50,442 nucleotides of DNA, taken from positions 1 through 50,442 of the forward strand of contig JAFRMR010000015.1 in the NCBI GenBank assembly GCA_017430535.1, in the 5' to 3' direction. The position numbers and the translations under genes were made by a program. Shown piece by piece: positions 16,737-24,900 of this stretch. Each line of letters begins with the position of its first letter. Position 1 is the first letter of the stretch. Under the pieces are notes generated by a model. The model was not told the origin of the DNA, did not search any database, and saw only the letters and a list, made by a program, of their open reading frames with translations. Source of the stretch: Clostridia bacterium. Lineage in GTDB: Bacteria > Bacillota > Clostridia > Oscillospirales > Acutalibacteraceae.

Positions 16737-17507
16737 TCACCTCCCGAAAATTTGCAACACGAATACTACAGGCGCAACTAAGATTGACATAACCGTATTC
16801 CAAGGCGAACTTAATCCGGCAGCCCAGTTTTTGATTCTTACAGAAAGCTTCAAGTCTTCTTCGGGATCAGGTTTTGTTGAGGGCTCGGACGGATTTGTCG
16901 GATTCGTGGAGTCTGTAGGGTTGGTCGGATCGGACGGCTTTGTAGGATCTGTTGGATTATCCGGATTCGAGGGATTATCGGGATTGGACGGATTATCAGG
17001 GTTAGAGGGATTGCTCGGATCCGAACCGCTTCCGTCAAAAACGACTTCTATATTTTCGCAATTCAGGATTGCGTCTTTATAACCCTCAGAAAAAGTATCG
17101 GCTTGTGAATAAGAAAGATTTACGGAAACCTTGCCTGATGTGTTTTCACTTGTGTTAAATTTAAGTGTAAATAATTCTCCGCTTGATGTGAAATTCTCGG
17201 TGCCGGAATAAACGACACGGAAGCTTCCTGCTTCAGCCGTTGCAATACTGTCATCAAACATCCCCGTCAATAAATCTGACTTCATTGCCGAAATGGGCGT
17301 TAAAACATTGGAATCATAAGTAACAACAATGGCAAGCCCCATAAAACCGGTGTTGTTTTCAATCATTACAGGGATTTCAACTGTTGAACCTTTTTTTGCG
17401 GTAACGGCTTCGGCATAAATCCTATTTTCGGTTGCAGATGCTTTTACGACAAATACTGCTGTAAACAGCAGCATAAATGTCAGGACGATTGAAAGAGTTT
17501 TTTTCAT
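16737..17507 (-). CDS. Secreted cohesin protein with Asn-Pro repeat stalk and hydrophobic C-terminal tail
   Basis: This 256-residue protein has a signal peptide (1-26), a cohesin domain (~27-160, RIYAEAVTAKKGSTVEIPVMIENNTGF... and GSFRVVYSG) and a stalk of NPSNPDNPSNPD-type repeats (~165-215). Its hydrophobic tail (~222-256, PWNTVMSILVAPVVFVLQIFGR) is a likely membrane association element, since no sortase motif is present. The ATG follows CGAGGAGG by 10 nt. It is the first gene downstream of the invertible segment at 17559-17719, so its leader would begin inside that segment in the ON orientation. The cohesin closely resembles the first cohesin of the giant adhesin (LTGMFDDSIAT versus LTGLFDNSIDT), implying shared partners. 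Confidence 0.87.
   Translation of the reverse strand: MKKTLSIVLTFMLLFTAVFVVKASATENRIYAEAVTAKKGSTVEIPVMIENNTGFMGLAIVVTYDSNVLTPISAMKSDLLTGMFDDSIATAEAGSFRVVYSGTENFTSSGELFTLKFNTSENTSGKVSVNLSYSQADTFSEGYKDAILNCENIEVVFDGSGSDPSNPSNPDNPSNPDNPSNPDNPTDPTKPSDPTNPTDSTNPTNPSEPSTKPDPEEDLKLSVRIKNWAAGLSSPWNTVMSILVAPVVFVLQIFGR
16855..17035 (-). repeat. Low-complexity Asn/Pro/Asp stalk coding repeat
   Basis: Short tandem GGATTATC/GGATT-type units on the plus strand encode the NPDNPS stalk of the 256-residue cohesin protein. Slippage here would change stalk length in frame-sensitive fashion. Confidence 0.75.
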
Positions 17508-17558
17508 ACCGTAAGATTGCCTCCTCGTAGTTCACAAAAATTGACCACCTAGAGGATA

Positions 17559-17580
17559 TTTCAAAAGGTAGGCTTTATGG
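17559..17580 (+). repeat. Left inverted repeat of the invertible segment
   Basis: The 22 bp from 17559 begin TTTCAAAAGGTAGGCTTT and end ATGG. The reverse complement of 17698-17719 is identical except for one base. The repeat lies 52 bp upstream of the first cohesin gene. It is the probable left recombination site of the adjacent serine recombinase. Confidence 0.9.
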
Positions 17581-17697
17581 TAAAAGCGCTGACCAAGGAA
17601 TTGATTTGATTATTTGCTGAAAATCTGTTCAGCTTTTTGTGTAAAATTGTTGACTTTGCTGGTATTTCATAGTAAACTTACCTTATAGATAATTGTT
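17581..17697. promoter_or_regulatory. 117-bp invertible promoter segment
   Basis: This gene-free segment is bounded by 22-bp inverted repeats (21 of 22 identical), starts 73 bp upstream of the cohesin operon start codon and ends 27 bp before the recombinase stop codon. It holds one good promoter that reads rightward. Inversion would turn that promoter to read left into the cohesin operon. No equally good minus-strand promoter is visible inside it now. The call of a phase-variation switch is inference from repeats, promoter and recombinase together. Confidence 0.82.
17650..17678 (+). promoter_or_regulatory. Sigma-A-type promoter inside the invertible segment, pointing away from the cohesin operon
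   Basis: TTGACT at 17650-17655 and TAAACT at 17673-17678 are separated by 17 bp. In this orientation transcription would run rightward through the right repeat and antisense across the recombinase gene. After inversion the same boxes would lie at 17623-17628 and 17600-17605 on the minus strand, giving a leader of about 85 nt to the first cohesin gene. Confidence 0.65.
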
Positions 17698-17719
17698 CCA
17701 AAAAGCCTACCTTTTGAAA
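17698..17719 (-). repeat. Right inverted repeat of the invertible segment
   Basis: CCAAAAAGCCTACCTTTTG starts at 17698 and the repeat ends with AAA at 17719. It is the inverted partner of 17559-17580 with one mismatch. It lies 5 bp beyond the recombinase stop codon, the tight linkage typical of a recombinase and its own site. Confidence 0.9.
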
Positions 17720-17724
17720 CAAAA

Positions 17725-18354
<630 letters not shown>

Positions 18355-18386
18355 TCATCACTCCTTAATTATAATTTGTTGTTTTG

Positions 18387-18596
18387 TCATTTTTCCCATT
18401 TGATTTCATACCCAAGCACATCGGCAATTTCTAACGCTTCGGCATATTTCAAAGTGCCCGTATGCAGTTTACGGCTGAAATTGGACAGGCTTTCACTCCA
18501 GCCGTATTCATCAACAAGCATATCGAGCACCTGTTTCATGGTATAGCCTTCGGCAACAATAACGGATTTGATTTGATTGGCTATGCTTACGCTCAT
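18387..18596 (-). CDS. Small HTH-like regulatory protein
   Basis: This 69-residue protein (MSVSIANQIKSVIVAEGYTMKQ...) resembles the short XRE-like proteins of mobile elements. Helices around residues 18-60 include TMKQVLDMLVDEYGWSESLSNFSRKL followed by EALEIADVLGYEIKW, a helix-turn-helix-like arrangement with the usual 'IADVLG' ending. The ATG follows GGTGGTGAAATT. It lies immediately upstream of the serine recombinase in the same direction and may control its expression. DNA binding is inferred from the pattern; no specific family is certain. Confidence 0.65.
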   Translation of the reverse strand: MSVSIANQIKSVIVAEGYTMKQVLDMLVDEYGWSESLSNFSRKLHTGTLKYAEALEIADVLGYEIKWEK

Positions 18597-18804
18597 AATT
18601 TCACCACCTTCATATTGGATTTAATAAAACATCGTATAGATTATCTCAAAATGAACAATTACCCGTTCCGGAGATTTCTATCCGATGTTTTCTAATCTTT
18701 TTCTGTTGCTTTTCGCTGTTATGATAAATGCTTTGCATAATTGAGTATCAATTTCTCTGTAATGCGGTTATCATATCCGGCAAATAATTCGCATATTTGT
18801 GTCG

Positions 18805-18828
18805 GTATTTATCACAGGTGATAAATAC
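18805..18828. promoter_or_regulatory. Perfect 11-bp-arm palindrome, operator-like
   Basis: GTATTTATCAC and GTGATAAATAC flank a 2-bp centre. A 24-bp palindrome of this form is a likely binding site for a dimeric regulator. It lies 209 bp upstream of the small HTH gene start, on that gene's promoter side. Confidence 0.5.
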
Positions 18829-19194
18829 ACAGTTTCTTTAATGATCACAAGAAAAATCAGCAGTCTTTTTTCTCTGCATCTGCTTCCATAGTTATTATAC
18901 AATCGTCGCCGAAAAAAACGGCTATGGTGCAAATTTGCGTCAAAATTGATTTTGAAGAAACGAAAATGTGCAAATATGCGGCAATTTTAAATTCTTCAAG
19001 TGTATTTTGCCGTTTTAACCCGATGTCTGTTCCTGCCCCGGAATCTCACCGCGGCGTTGCCACGCTCATATCATCGCACAGTCATATCCTCACCGGACGG
19101 TCATTCAATTATCAAGGTGCGTGTGAAGGATTTATTTACCTCCACTTCTTTAAGGGGAATTTCAGTGTCCAAATGTAGTCTTGAATTTTAATCA

Positions 19195-19251
19195 TTTACA
19201 AAATGTTTACATTTATCTTCAAAACCCCTTCAATAGGTAGGCAGCGAGAAA
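19195..19251. repeat. Direct repeat copy A (CCTTCAATAGGTAGGCAGCG type)
   Basis: This ~57-bp segment (TTACAAAATGTTTACATTTA..., then CTTCAATAGGTAGGCAGCG) recurs imperfectly at 19358-19412. A shorter relative occurs at about 49241-49262 just upstream of the ECF sigma gene. On the minus strand all three read F-(S/L)-L-(P/T)-T/I-Y-stop in one frame. Confidence 0.65.
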
Positions 19252-19357
19252 GTGAAAAAGTCAACCTTCAATAGTTTTTTTCAAATTTCTCTCAATCCCC
19301 CCTCCACTTGTAATAGGTAAATTTTTACTGTTTTTAGGGGGTCATCACTTCAATTCT

Positions 19358-19412
19358 TTACAATTTGTTTTCATTTATCTAAAAGCCCCCTCAATAGATA
19401 GGCAGCGAGAAA
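19358..19412. repeat. Direct repeat copy B (CCCTCAATAGATAGGCAGCG type)
   Basis: This is the second copy of the element at 19195-19251. Both contain TTACA(A/T)..TGTTT(A/T)CATTTATCT, then CCCCT(T/C)AATAG.TAGGCAGCGAGAAA with small gaps. Confidence 0.65.
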
Positions 19413-19440
19413 CCGATTTTTATACCCCTGAAGCAAAAAA

Positions 19441-19552
19441 GCAGAACCGATTCCGATTGGTAAAGGGTGAAATGAACGGCAAGCCGCCCTTGACAAATCG
19501 TCCGGTTCTGCGGTGATGCAAATAAGCCCCAATGAGCAAATATGTCATTGAG
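19441..19552. other. Nested hairpin element, candidate structured RNA or single-strand DNA origin
   Basis: GCAGAACCG (19441-19449) pairs with CGGTTCTGC (19503-19511). Inside it AAGGG...CCCTT encloses CGGCAAGCCG. A further hairpin CAATGA/TCATTG lies at about 19531-19552. The layered pairing with no reading frame suggests a structured RNA or an origin for transfer or replication. I do not recognise an established family. Confidence 0.35.
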
Positions 19553-19574
19553 ACCTGAAAACACAGTATAAACA

Positions 19575-19613
19575 GAAAAAGCCCCGACCGTAGCCAAAGC
19601 TACGATCGAGGCT
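19575..19613 (-). terminator. Intrinsic terminator downstream of the DUF6061-like gene
   Basis: A 14-bp stem with two mismatches (GCCCCGACCGTAGC with GCTACGATCGAGGC, AAAG-type loop, 19581-19613) is followed on the minus strand by TTTTTC. Confidence 0.8.
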
Positions 19614-19639
19614 GAAAACATATCTGTCTTTTAAGATAA

Positions 19640-19882
19640 TTATTTATCCAGATAAATCGGATTCTCGTGAACATAATTCCTGAGCTTACCTTCTAACAAC
19701 AGGTTCACATATTTTATCGGCTCATTATACAGCAAATAATCCAGTGATGAGCGCTGATACATATTATCTGCACATTCATCCTCAACTTCATAAACATCAA
19801 TCCAATATTGATTTCCGAAAACATCCCCCATTTCAAGTCTGCCGGTGTCTATGTTGTAGGCACACGATTTTACGAAAAGCAT
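19640..19882 (-). CDS. DUF6061-like protein
   Basis: This 80-residue protein includes CAYNIDTGRLEM, then ADNMYQRSSLDYLLYNEP and a C-terminal acidic/hydrophobic stretch. That pattern (CEYNIDTG...VADNMYQRSELDYLIYNDP) is familiar to me from the small DUF6061 proteins on conjugative and mobilisable elements of Clostridia. Function is unknown. ATG is preceded by AGGAGAAATACAA. A terminator follows the stop. It supports a mobile-element origin for this end of the island. Confidence 0.7.
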   Translation of the reverse strand: MLFVKSCAYNIDTGRLEMGDVFGNQYWIDVYEVEDECADNMYQRSSLDYLLYNEPIKYVNLLLEGKLRNYVHENPIYLDK

Positions 19883-19945
19883 TTGTATTTCTCCTATAAA
19901 TGATATTTGAAAGATTTCAGCACAGGTGGTTCTTTCTTGATATCT

Positions 19946-20083
19946 TTAACTGAGGGAAACTCCGGTTTCCCACTTGCTGACCGCTTTGCCGCTGACATAT
20001 ATTTTTGCCGCCAGCTCTTCCTGGGTCATTTTCTTGTTCTCCCTGAGCTTGCGTATCATAGTTCCGGTAACGTATCTGTCCAT
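19946..20083 (-). pseudogene. Truncated XRE-family regulator
   Basis: A 45-codon frame with a strong GCAAGGAGG site encodes MDRYVTGTMIRKLRENKKMT..., QEELAAKIYVSGKAVSKWETG, a classic XRE helix-turn-helix. It ends abruptly after WETGVSLS. Family members continue with a GxxxPD..LLEPLA..L tail of at least 15-20 residues. A different frame continues open for about 20 codons beyond (19.92-19.95 kb), so a frameshift or recombination has probably removed the C-terminus. The DNA-binding helices are intact, so a short functional repressor cannot be excluded. Confidence 0.7.
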
Positions 20084-20299
20084 TACTTTCGCCTCCTTGC
20101 CTGCAGTTTAACATAAAGCAAGGGAATATGCTACCCACGCTTAGTAGATATTGGATTACAGACGGCAGATTGTGGATGGAGTTAAGGAACAAGTAAGAAG
20201 GAAGAAGTAACAAGGAATAAGTTCGGGTCGCTACGCTCCTTTCTGTTATTGAACCCAAAGACATGAAAGCAGGAAGCCGTGAAAGGGCAGTTTTCAGCG

Positions 20300-20485
20300 A
20301 GAAGAATTAGGATGAAAACGCCGTTTTTGCGAGTGAAGACAGTACTGAAGTACGGCGAACGAGCAAAGGCGGCGAGAACAGACAACATAAATAATTCCTT
20401 ATAAAAAGGCAAAAATCAGCTCGCAGTTTTGTGTTACTGCGAGCCGGTATTTTATTAAACCTGTCCGTTCGTTTTCGCTCAAATG
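20300..20485 (-). repeat. Terminator-associated intergenic repeat, copy 1
   Basis: The unit starts GAAGAATTAGGATGAAAACG, includes GAAGACAGTACTG..GTACGGCGA and CCTTATAAAAAGGC, then a GCTCGCAG/CTGCGAGC hairpin, and ends CCTGTCCGTTCG. It aligns along its length to 20499-20688. Confidence 0.75.
20419..20444 (-). terminator. Hairpin terminator in repeat copy 1
   Basis: GCTCGCAG (20419-20426) pairs with CTGCGAGC (20437-20444). On the minus strand it is followed by TGATTTTTGCC, a moderate T tract. Confidence 0.6.
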
Positions 20486-20498
20486 CCCGGGCCCGGCC

Positions 20499-20688
20499 GA
20501 AGAAATTAAGCTGAAAATGCCGTTTTCTTCCGCCGAAGACAGTACAACGGTACGGCGAGGCGGAAAAAGCGGCAAAAACGGACAAACAAAACACAACCTT
20601 ATAAAAAGTCAAAAATCAAGCCCGCAAGCTTTCGTAACCTGCGGGCTTTGCAATTCATATAATCCTGTCCGTTTGTTTTTCGCTTAAT
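20499..20688 (-). repeat. Terminator-associated intergenic repeat, copy 2
   Basis: This unit starts GAAGAAATTAAGCTGAAAATG, includes GAAGACAGTACAACGGTACGG, CCTTATAAAAAGTC and a GCCCGCA/TGCGGGC hairpin, and ends CCTGTCCGTTTG. It is a tandem relative of 20300-20485. The hairpin stems differ in sequence but pair in both copies, so the structure is maintained. Confidence 0.75.
20608..20646 (-). terminator. Terminator of the smc-aldolase transcript
   Basis: GCCCGCA (20620-20626) pairs with TGCGGGC (20640-20646), followed on the minus strand by TTGATTTTTGAC. It lies 58 bp beyond the aldolase stop and would end the long housekeeping operon. Confidence 0.75.
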
Positions 20689-20703
20689 TTCACAGGCCGA
20701 TTA

Positions 20704-21900
20704 TTATTCGGCTTGTTTGGAATACTTCTTAAGATATATAAATCTCATCAGCAGCGCCTCAATTGGATTGATGGGTTTCGCCGCATCATACACATTTGCC
20801 GCAAGCTGGGCAAGGCAGGCCTTGCTCATAATCATACTTACGGCCTCGGCATCGCTTTCAACCCCGCCGCAGCACAGAGCGCCCTTATCCTTGAGGAGAA
20901 CGGCGTTTTTGCCCTTTATCTTTTTGCCGCAGTCCGCTTCGTTCTTGGCAACCTTTACCTTTGTGCCGCAGAGCTGGCTGAAGTCATCCAGCAGGGGCTT
21001 CATAGTTTTGCCCAGGGTGGAAACGGCAAGGGTTTCTTTATCTGAATTGTGGATTATATAGTTGAACTTGGGCTGGGAGAGATAGATTGCCCTGTGGGCG
21101 GCGGCAGTGCCGTAAACCTTGGCATCGCAGGCGCCGGTTTCAAGATCAACCCTCATTTCGCTGCCGTCGCTGCAGTTTGTAAGCACGATTGTGCCCTCTT
21201 CCCTGTTACACTCGCTGTCATAAAGGGCGGATTTATCAACGGAGATTTCTGCCCTGTTGCCGCTTATCTTGCCCACTATCTGCTCGCAGAAACCGTCAAG
21301 GGTATCGGTAACAATGCCGAACTTTTCCTTTGCGCCGGCAAGAATATACTCGGTGCTGGTCTTTTCAAGCATTCTGGCAATTTCAAAGGCCTCATCCGCA
21401 TCCTTGCCGAAGCAGACTGCGCCGTGGTGAGCCATAACAACCGCCTTGGAGGCGCTTGCGTTAAGGGCGGCTGTAACACCCTTCCTGAGCTTTTTGGTGC
21501 CGGGCAGGCCGTACTTTGCAAGGAGGATATTATCCCCTATTACGGATTTTGCCGCGCCGCTCAGGGAATCAATGCCCTTTTTGAGCACGCTTACGGCGGA
21601 GGCGGCCTTCTGGTGGGTGTGGATAACAAAGTTTGCTTCGGGGTACTTTTTGTAAACTTCGGCGTGAATACCTTTTTCGCTGGAGGGCTTAACATCTCCG
21701 CTCCAGGAAAGGTCGGCTATGGCAACCTCTACTATATCATCAGGGGTAAGGCCTATATAAGGCTTGCCGCTGGGGGTGATAACAAAGGTATTCTCATCAA
21801 TGCGCATGCTGATATTGCCCCAGGTCCTTGCAATAAGGCCCTCTTCAACCAGCTTTTCGCCGGCGGCAATAACTATGGTTTTGGCGGTTAAAACATCCAT
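20704..21900 (-). CDS. Class II aldolase/adducin-family protein with two tandem domains
   Basis: In this 398-residue protein the N-terminal half is a complete class II aldolase domain: TWGNISMRI, SGKPYIGLTPDDIV, the zinc motif HTHQKAASAVSVL (~94-96) and MAHHGAVCFG for the third histidine. This family includes L-fuculose-phosphate and ribulose-phosphate enzymes. The C-terminal half (~215-398) repeats the fold, but its zinc motif is changed to IIHNSDKETL and the equivalent of MAHHG is VLLKDKGALCCG, so it is likely a non-catalytic copy. ATG follows GGAAAGGAG. It sits 63 bp after smc and ends before a terminator, probably the last gene of the operon. The substrate cannot be determined; there is no sugar kinase or isomerase beside it. 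Confidence 0.85.
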   Translation of the reverse strand: MDVLTAKTIVIAAGEKLVEEGLIARTWGNISMRIDENTFVITPSGKPYIGLTPDDIVEVAIADLSWSGDVKPSSEKGIHAEVYKKYPEANFVIHTHQKAASAVSVLKKGIDSLSGAAKSVIGDNILLAKYGLPGTKKLRKGVTAALNASASKAVVMAHHGAVCFGKDADEAFEIARMLEKTSTEYILAGAKEKFGIVTDTLDGFCEQIVGKISGNRAEISVDKSALYDSECNREEGTIVLTNCSDGSEMRVDLETGACDAKVYGTAAAHRAIYLSQPKFNYIIHNSDKETLAVSTLGKTMKPLLDDFSQLCGTKVKVAKNEADCGKKIKGKNAVLLKDKGALCCGGVESDAEAVSMIMSKACLAQLAANVYDAAKPINPIEALLMRFIYLKKYSKQAE

Positions 21901-21963
21901 TTTACTTCTCCTTTCCTGTAAGGAAATCTCATAAGTCCGTATTTAATTATAAATGGAGCAGGG

Positions 21964-24900
21964 TTAATTTTCAAGCCCCAATTTTCTGGCCATTTCACTG
22001 CTCTTGAGCTCAAGAATCTTTGAAACGCCCTCTTCCTGCATAGTGATGCCGTAAAGCACATCCGCCTCATCCATGGTGCCGCGCCTGTGGGTGATGAGGA
22101 TAAACTGGGTGCTGCGGGTCATGCTGCGCACATACCTTGCGTATCTTGTAACATTAACATCATCAAGGGCCGCCTCAACCTCATCAAAGATGCAGAAGGG
22201 GGCCGGGTTGATTTTGAGGATTGCAAAGAGCAATGCAATTGCCGCAAGGCCCTTTTCGCCGCCGGAGAGCAGGTCAATATTCTGCACGTTCTTGCCCGGG
22301 GGCTGTACCTTGATATTGATGTTGCACTCAAGCACATCCGTGGGATCGTCCAGCTCCAGCTCGGCCCGTCCGCCGTCAAACAGTTCTTTGAAGGTTTCGC
22401 CGAAGGCGCCGTTGATAAGGCGGAACTGCTCTCTGAATTTTTCCGCCATTTTGCCTGTAAGCTCGGCTATGAGCTTTTCGAGCTCCTGCTTGGATTTTTC
22501 CACATCATTGAGCTGGCCGCTGAGGTATTCGTACCTTTCGCTGACCTCTTTATACTCTTCAACAGCCCCTACATTTACGGTGCCAAGGGCTCTGATTTTG
22601 CCCTTTATTTCCTGAAGGGTTCTGCTGGCTTTGCCAATATCCTCGGGGATTTCTCCCACTTCCTGAGCCTGACGGTAGGTCAGCTGATACTCGTCAAACA
22701 GCTTGTTTTTGGTGTTTTCAAGGTCCGCTTCAAGGGATTCCTTGCGCTCCTCAAGCCTTGCAAGCTCGCCGCCCAGCTTTTCCTTCTCTTCGCTCTTATC
22801 TTTCTCTGCGGAGCGAAGGCGGACTGTTTCGCCGTCGTTTACACCTCTGCTTTCGGTAAGCTCCTTGATTTTAAGCTCCGTATCCGCTCCCGAATTCCTA
22901 AGGGCTGCAGCTTCTTCGGTAAGCTTTTCAATCTCTGCGGCAAGGTCCTCATTCTGCTTTTCAAAGCCGGCAATTTCCTCAAGAATCTTATCCTCTCTTG
23001 AGGTGAGAGCCTGCTTCTGAAGCTCCGCGCTCTCTATAATTGCTTTTGCGGCCTCAATCTCTTTGCCCAGAGCCACAATGGCAATGTTGATTTCGTTGCG
23101 GGCCTCTGCGGATTTTTCTTTAAGCTCATCAAGGGACTCTCTTTCGCTGTCAACGCTTTTAAGCTCTTTTTCAAGCTCTTTTGTCCGCTTTTCGATGCTT
23201 TCTATCTCTTCATCGGTCTGCTTGCCCGCATCCTCTGCCTGGCTTATGCGCTGAGCGCTGATTTCCTTCTCTTTTTCAAGCTCTTCATTGAATGAGCGGG
23301 CCTGGTCATATCTTTCGGTAATGAGTTTCAGGTTGCTTTCCGCACGGATTATTGCTTCATCGGTTTTGATAATCTCCGCCTTTGAGGCCTCAAGCTCCGC
23401 CGCGGCTGTATTTATTTCGCCCTCTATGCTTTCAAGAGCTTTCTGCTTCTCTTTCAGGTCTTTTTCAAGGGCCTTCACTTTATCCGAAAGAGCTTCCATT
23501 TCGTTCACCCTGCTCAGAAGCCCGGCTCCGGAGCCCCTTGAACCGCCGGTGATGGAGCCCCCGGCATTGAGCACCTGACCGTCAAGGGTAACAATCTTGA
23601 AGCGGTAGGAGCAGCTCTTTGCCATGGCGATACCGTTATCAATATTATCAATCACAACGGTTCTGCCGAGAAGGGATTCGATTATATCATCATACTTTTT
23701 ATCGCGTGTAACAAGCTTTGAAGCTATATCAACATAGCCCTCATACTTCTCAAGCCCCTTTTCGGTAAAGGGCTTGGGTTTTACGGAGGTAAGGGGCAGG
23801 AATGTGGCTCTGCCGGCCCGGTTATCCTTAAGATATTTTATGGCCTGCTTTGCTGCGGATTCATCATCCGTAACTATATTCTGCACAGCGGAGCCCAGTG
23901 CCGTTTCTATGGCAACGGCGTGCTCCCCTTTGGTGCCGATAAGCTGTGAAACGGTGCCCCTGATTCCTCTCAGGGAGCCTCTGCCCGCTTCCTTCATAAC
24001 CTTCTGCACGGAGCCGGAGTAACCGTCCAGCTTCTTCTCAAGGTCATCCAGCATATTTATACGGGCATTCTTCTGATAAATATCAAGGCTGAGGTTTTCC
24101 GTTTCCTTGCGGAGCTTTTCCGCCTTTTCTTCACGGGATTCAATTATGAGATTATACCCCTCGCAGGCGTTTTCGTTATCTTTCTTCTCTTCCTGCAGGG
24201 TTCTGATTTCTTTTTCGGCCGCGGCCTTTTCTTTTTCAAGGCCTTCCATTGCCTTGATTCTTGCCTTTATATCCTCATCAATGGCGGATATTCTTGCACC
24301 CAGCTCTTTTGCGGAGGACTCGGAGGAGGATTTGCGCACCTTGAGGTCACTGAGCATAAGGGCATTTTTGGTAAGCTCTCTGTTTATTTCCGCCGCTTTT
24401 TCGGAGTTTGCTCCGCTTTTATCCAGAATGGAATTCAGCTTTTCTGTTTCGGCGGCAAGCTCGCTTCTGCGGGCCTCGGTTTCCTTTTCCTTCTCTTCAA
24501 CAGAAGCAAGGGCTGCGCTTATCTGCCCCTGTGTTTCCTCGGCGCTCTTTTTGCCTGCGCCCATATCGGCTTTAAGGCGGATAACCGTTTCTTTATTGTG
24601 CTCTATGGTGTTCTTTTTAACGGCAACGGTGCCTTCAATGACCGCCGCTTTTTCTTCGGATTCGGAAATAGACCTTGTGAGCCGCTCTATTTCAACGGAA
24701 ATTTCCTGGCTCTTGCTTATGGCCTGCTCAATTTCCTCATTGATTTTTTCAAGCTCTTTTTCGGTTTTTTCATACTGGGCGGAGGCCACGGTGAGCTTTG
24801 TTTCCTGCTCCCTGAGGCTCTTGCCCGCTTTCTCAATATTATGAAGCCAAAGGCCTATTTCAAGGGTTTTCTTCTCTTCGGAAAAGGCAAGGAATTTTAC

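Larger units (their letters stand above)
18597..19639. other. Gene-free region of mobile-element debris
   Basis: No supported protein gene is visible. The open frames at 18924-19191 lack a ribosome binding site and known features. The stretch contains a palindrome at 18805-18828, two AT-rich GTGCAAAT(T/A)TGCG elements near 18927 and 18967, direct repeats at 19195-19251 and 19358-19412, nested hairpins at 19441-19552 and a terminator at 19575-19613. It looks like the regulatory or transfer region of an integrated element. Confidence 0.55.
20084..20703. other. Intergenic region dominated by a duplicated terminator-associated repeat
   Basis: Two ~188-bp repeat units (20300-20485 and 20499-20688), each with a hairpin terminator, fill most of the gap between the mobile debris and the aldolase gene. 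TTG-initiated open frames on the minus strand (about 20182-20612) look alike because the DNA is duplicated. No ribosome binding site or known family supports them as genes. Confidence 0.6.

Noticed and set aside
2284-17507. A conventional cellulosome cluster
   Set aside because: Cohesins and dockerins are present, but no glycoside hydrolase of plant-polysaccharide families or CBM accompanies them. The only recognisable enzyme acts on peptidoglycan.
20182-20612. Two similar small proteins starting (T/P)FYK..F.LSV.AAF
   Set aside because: Both begin with TTG without a ribosome binding site, and their similarity follows from the DNA repeat units, so they are treated as shadows of the repeat.
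21049-21891. Long plus-strand open frame opposite the aldolase gene
   Set aside because: It is a mirror frame of a well-supported conserved gene, a common effect in GC-rich coding sequence.
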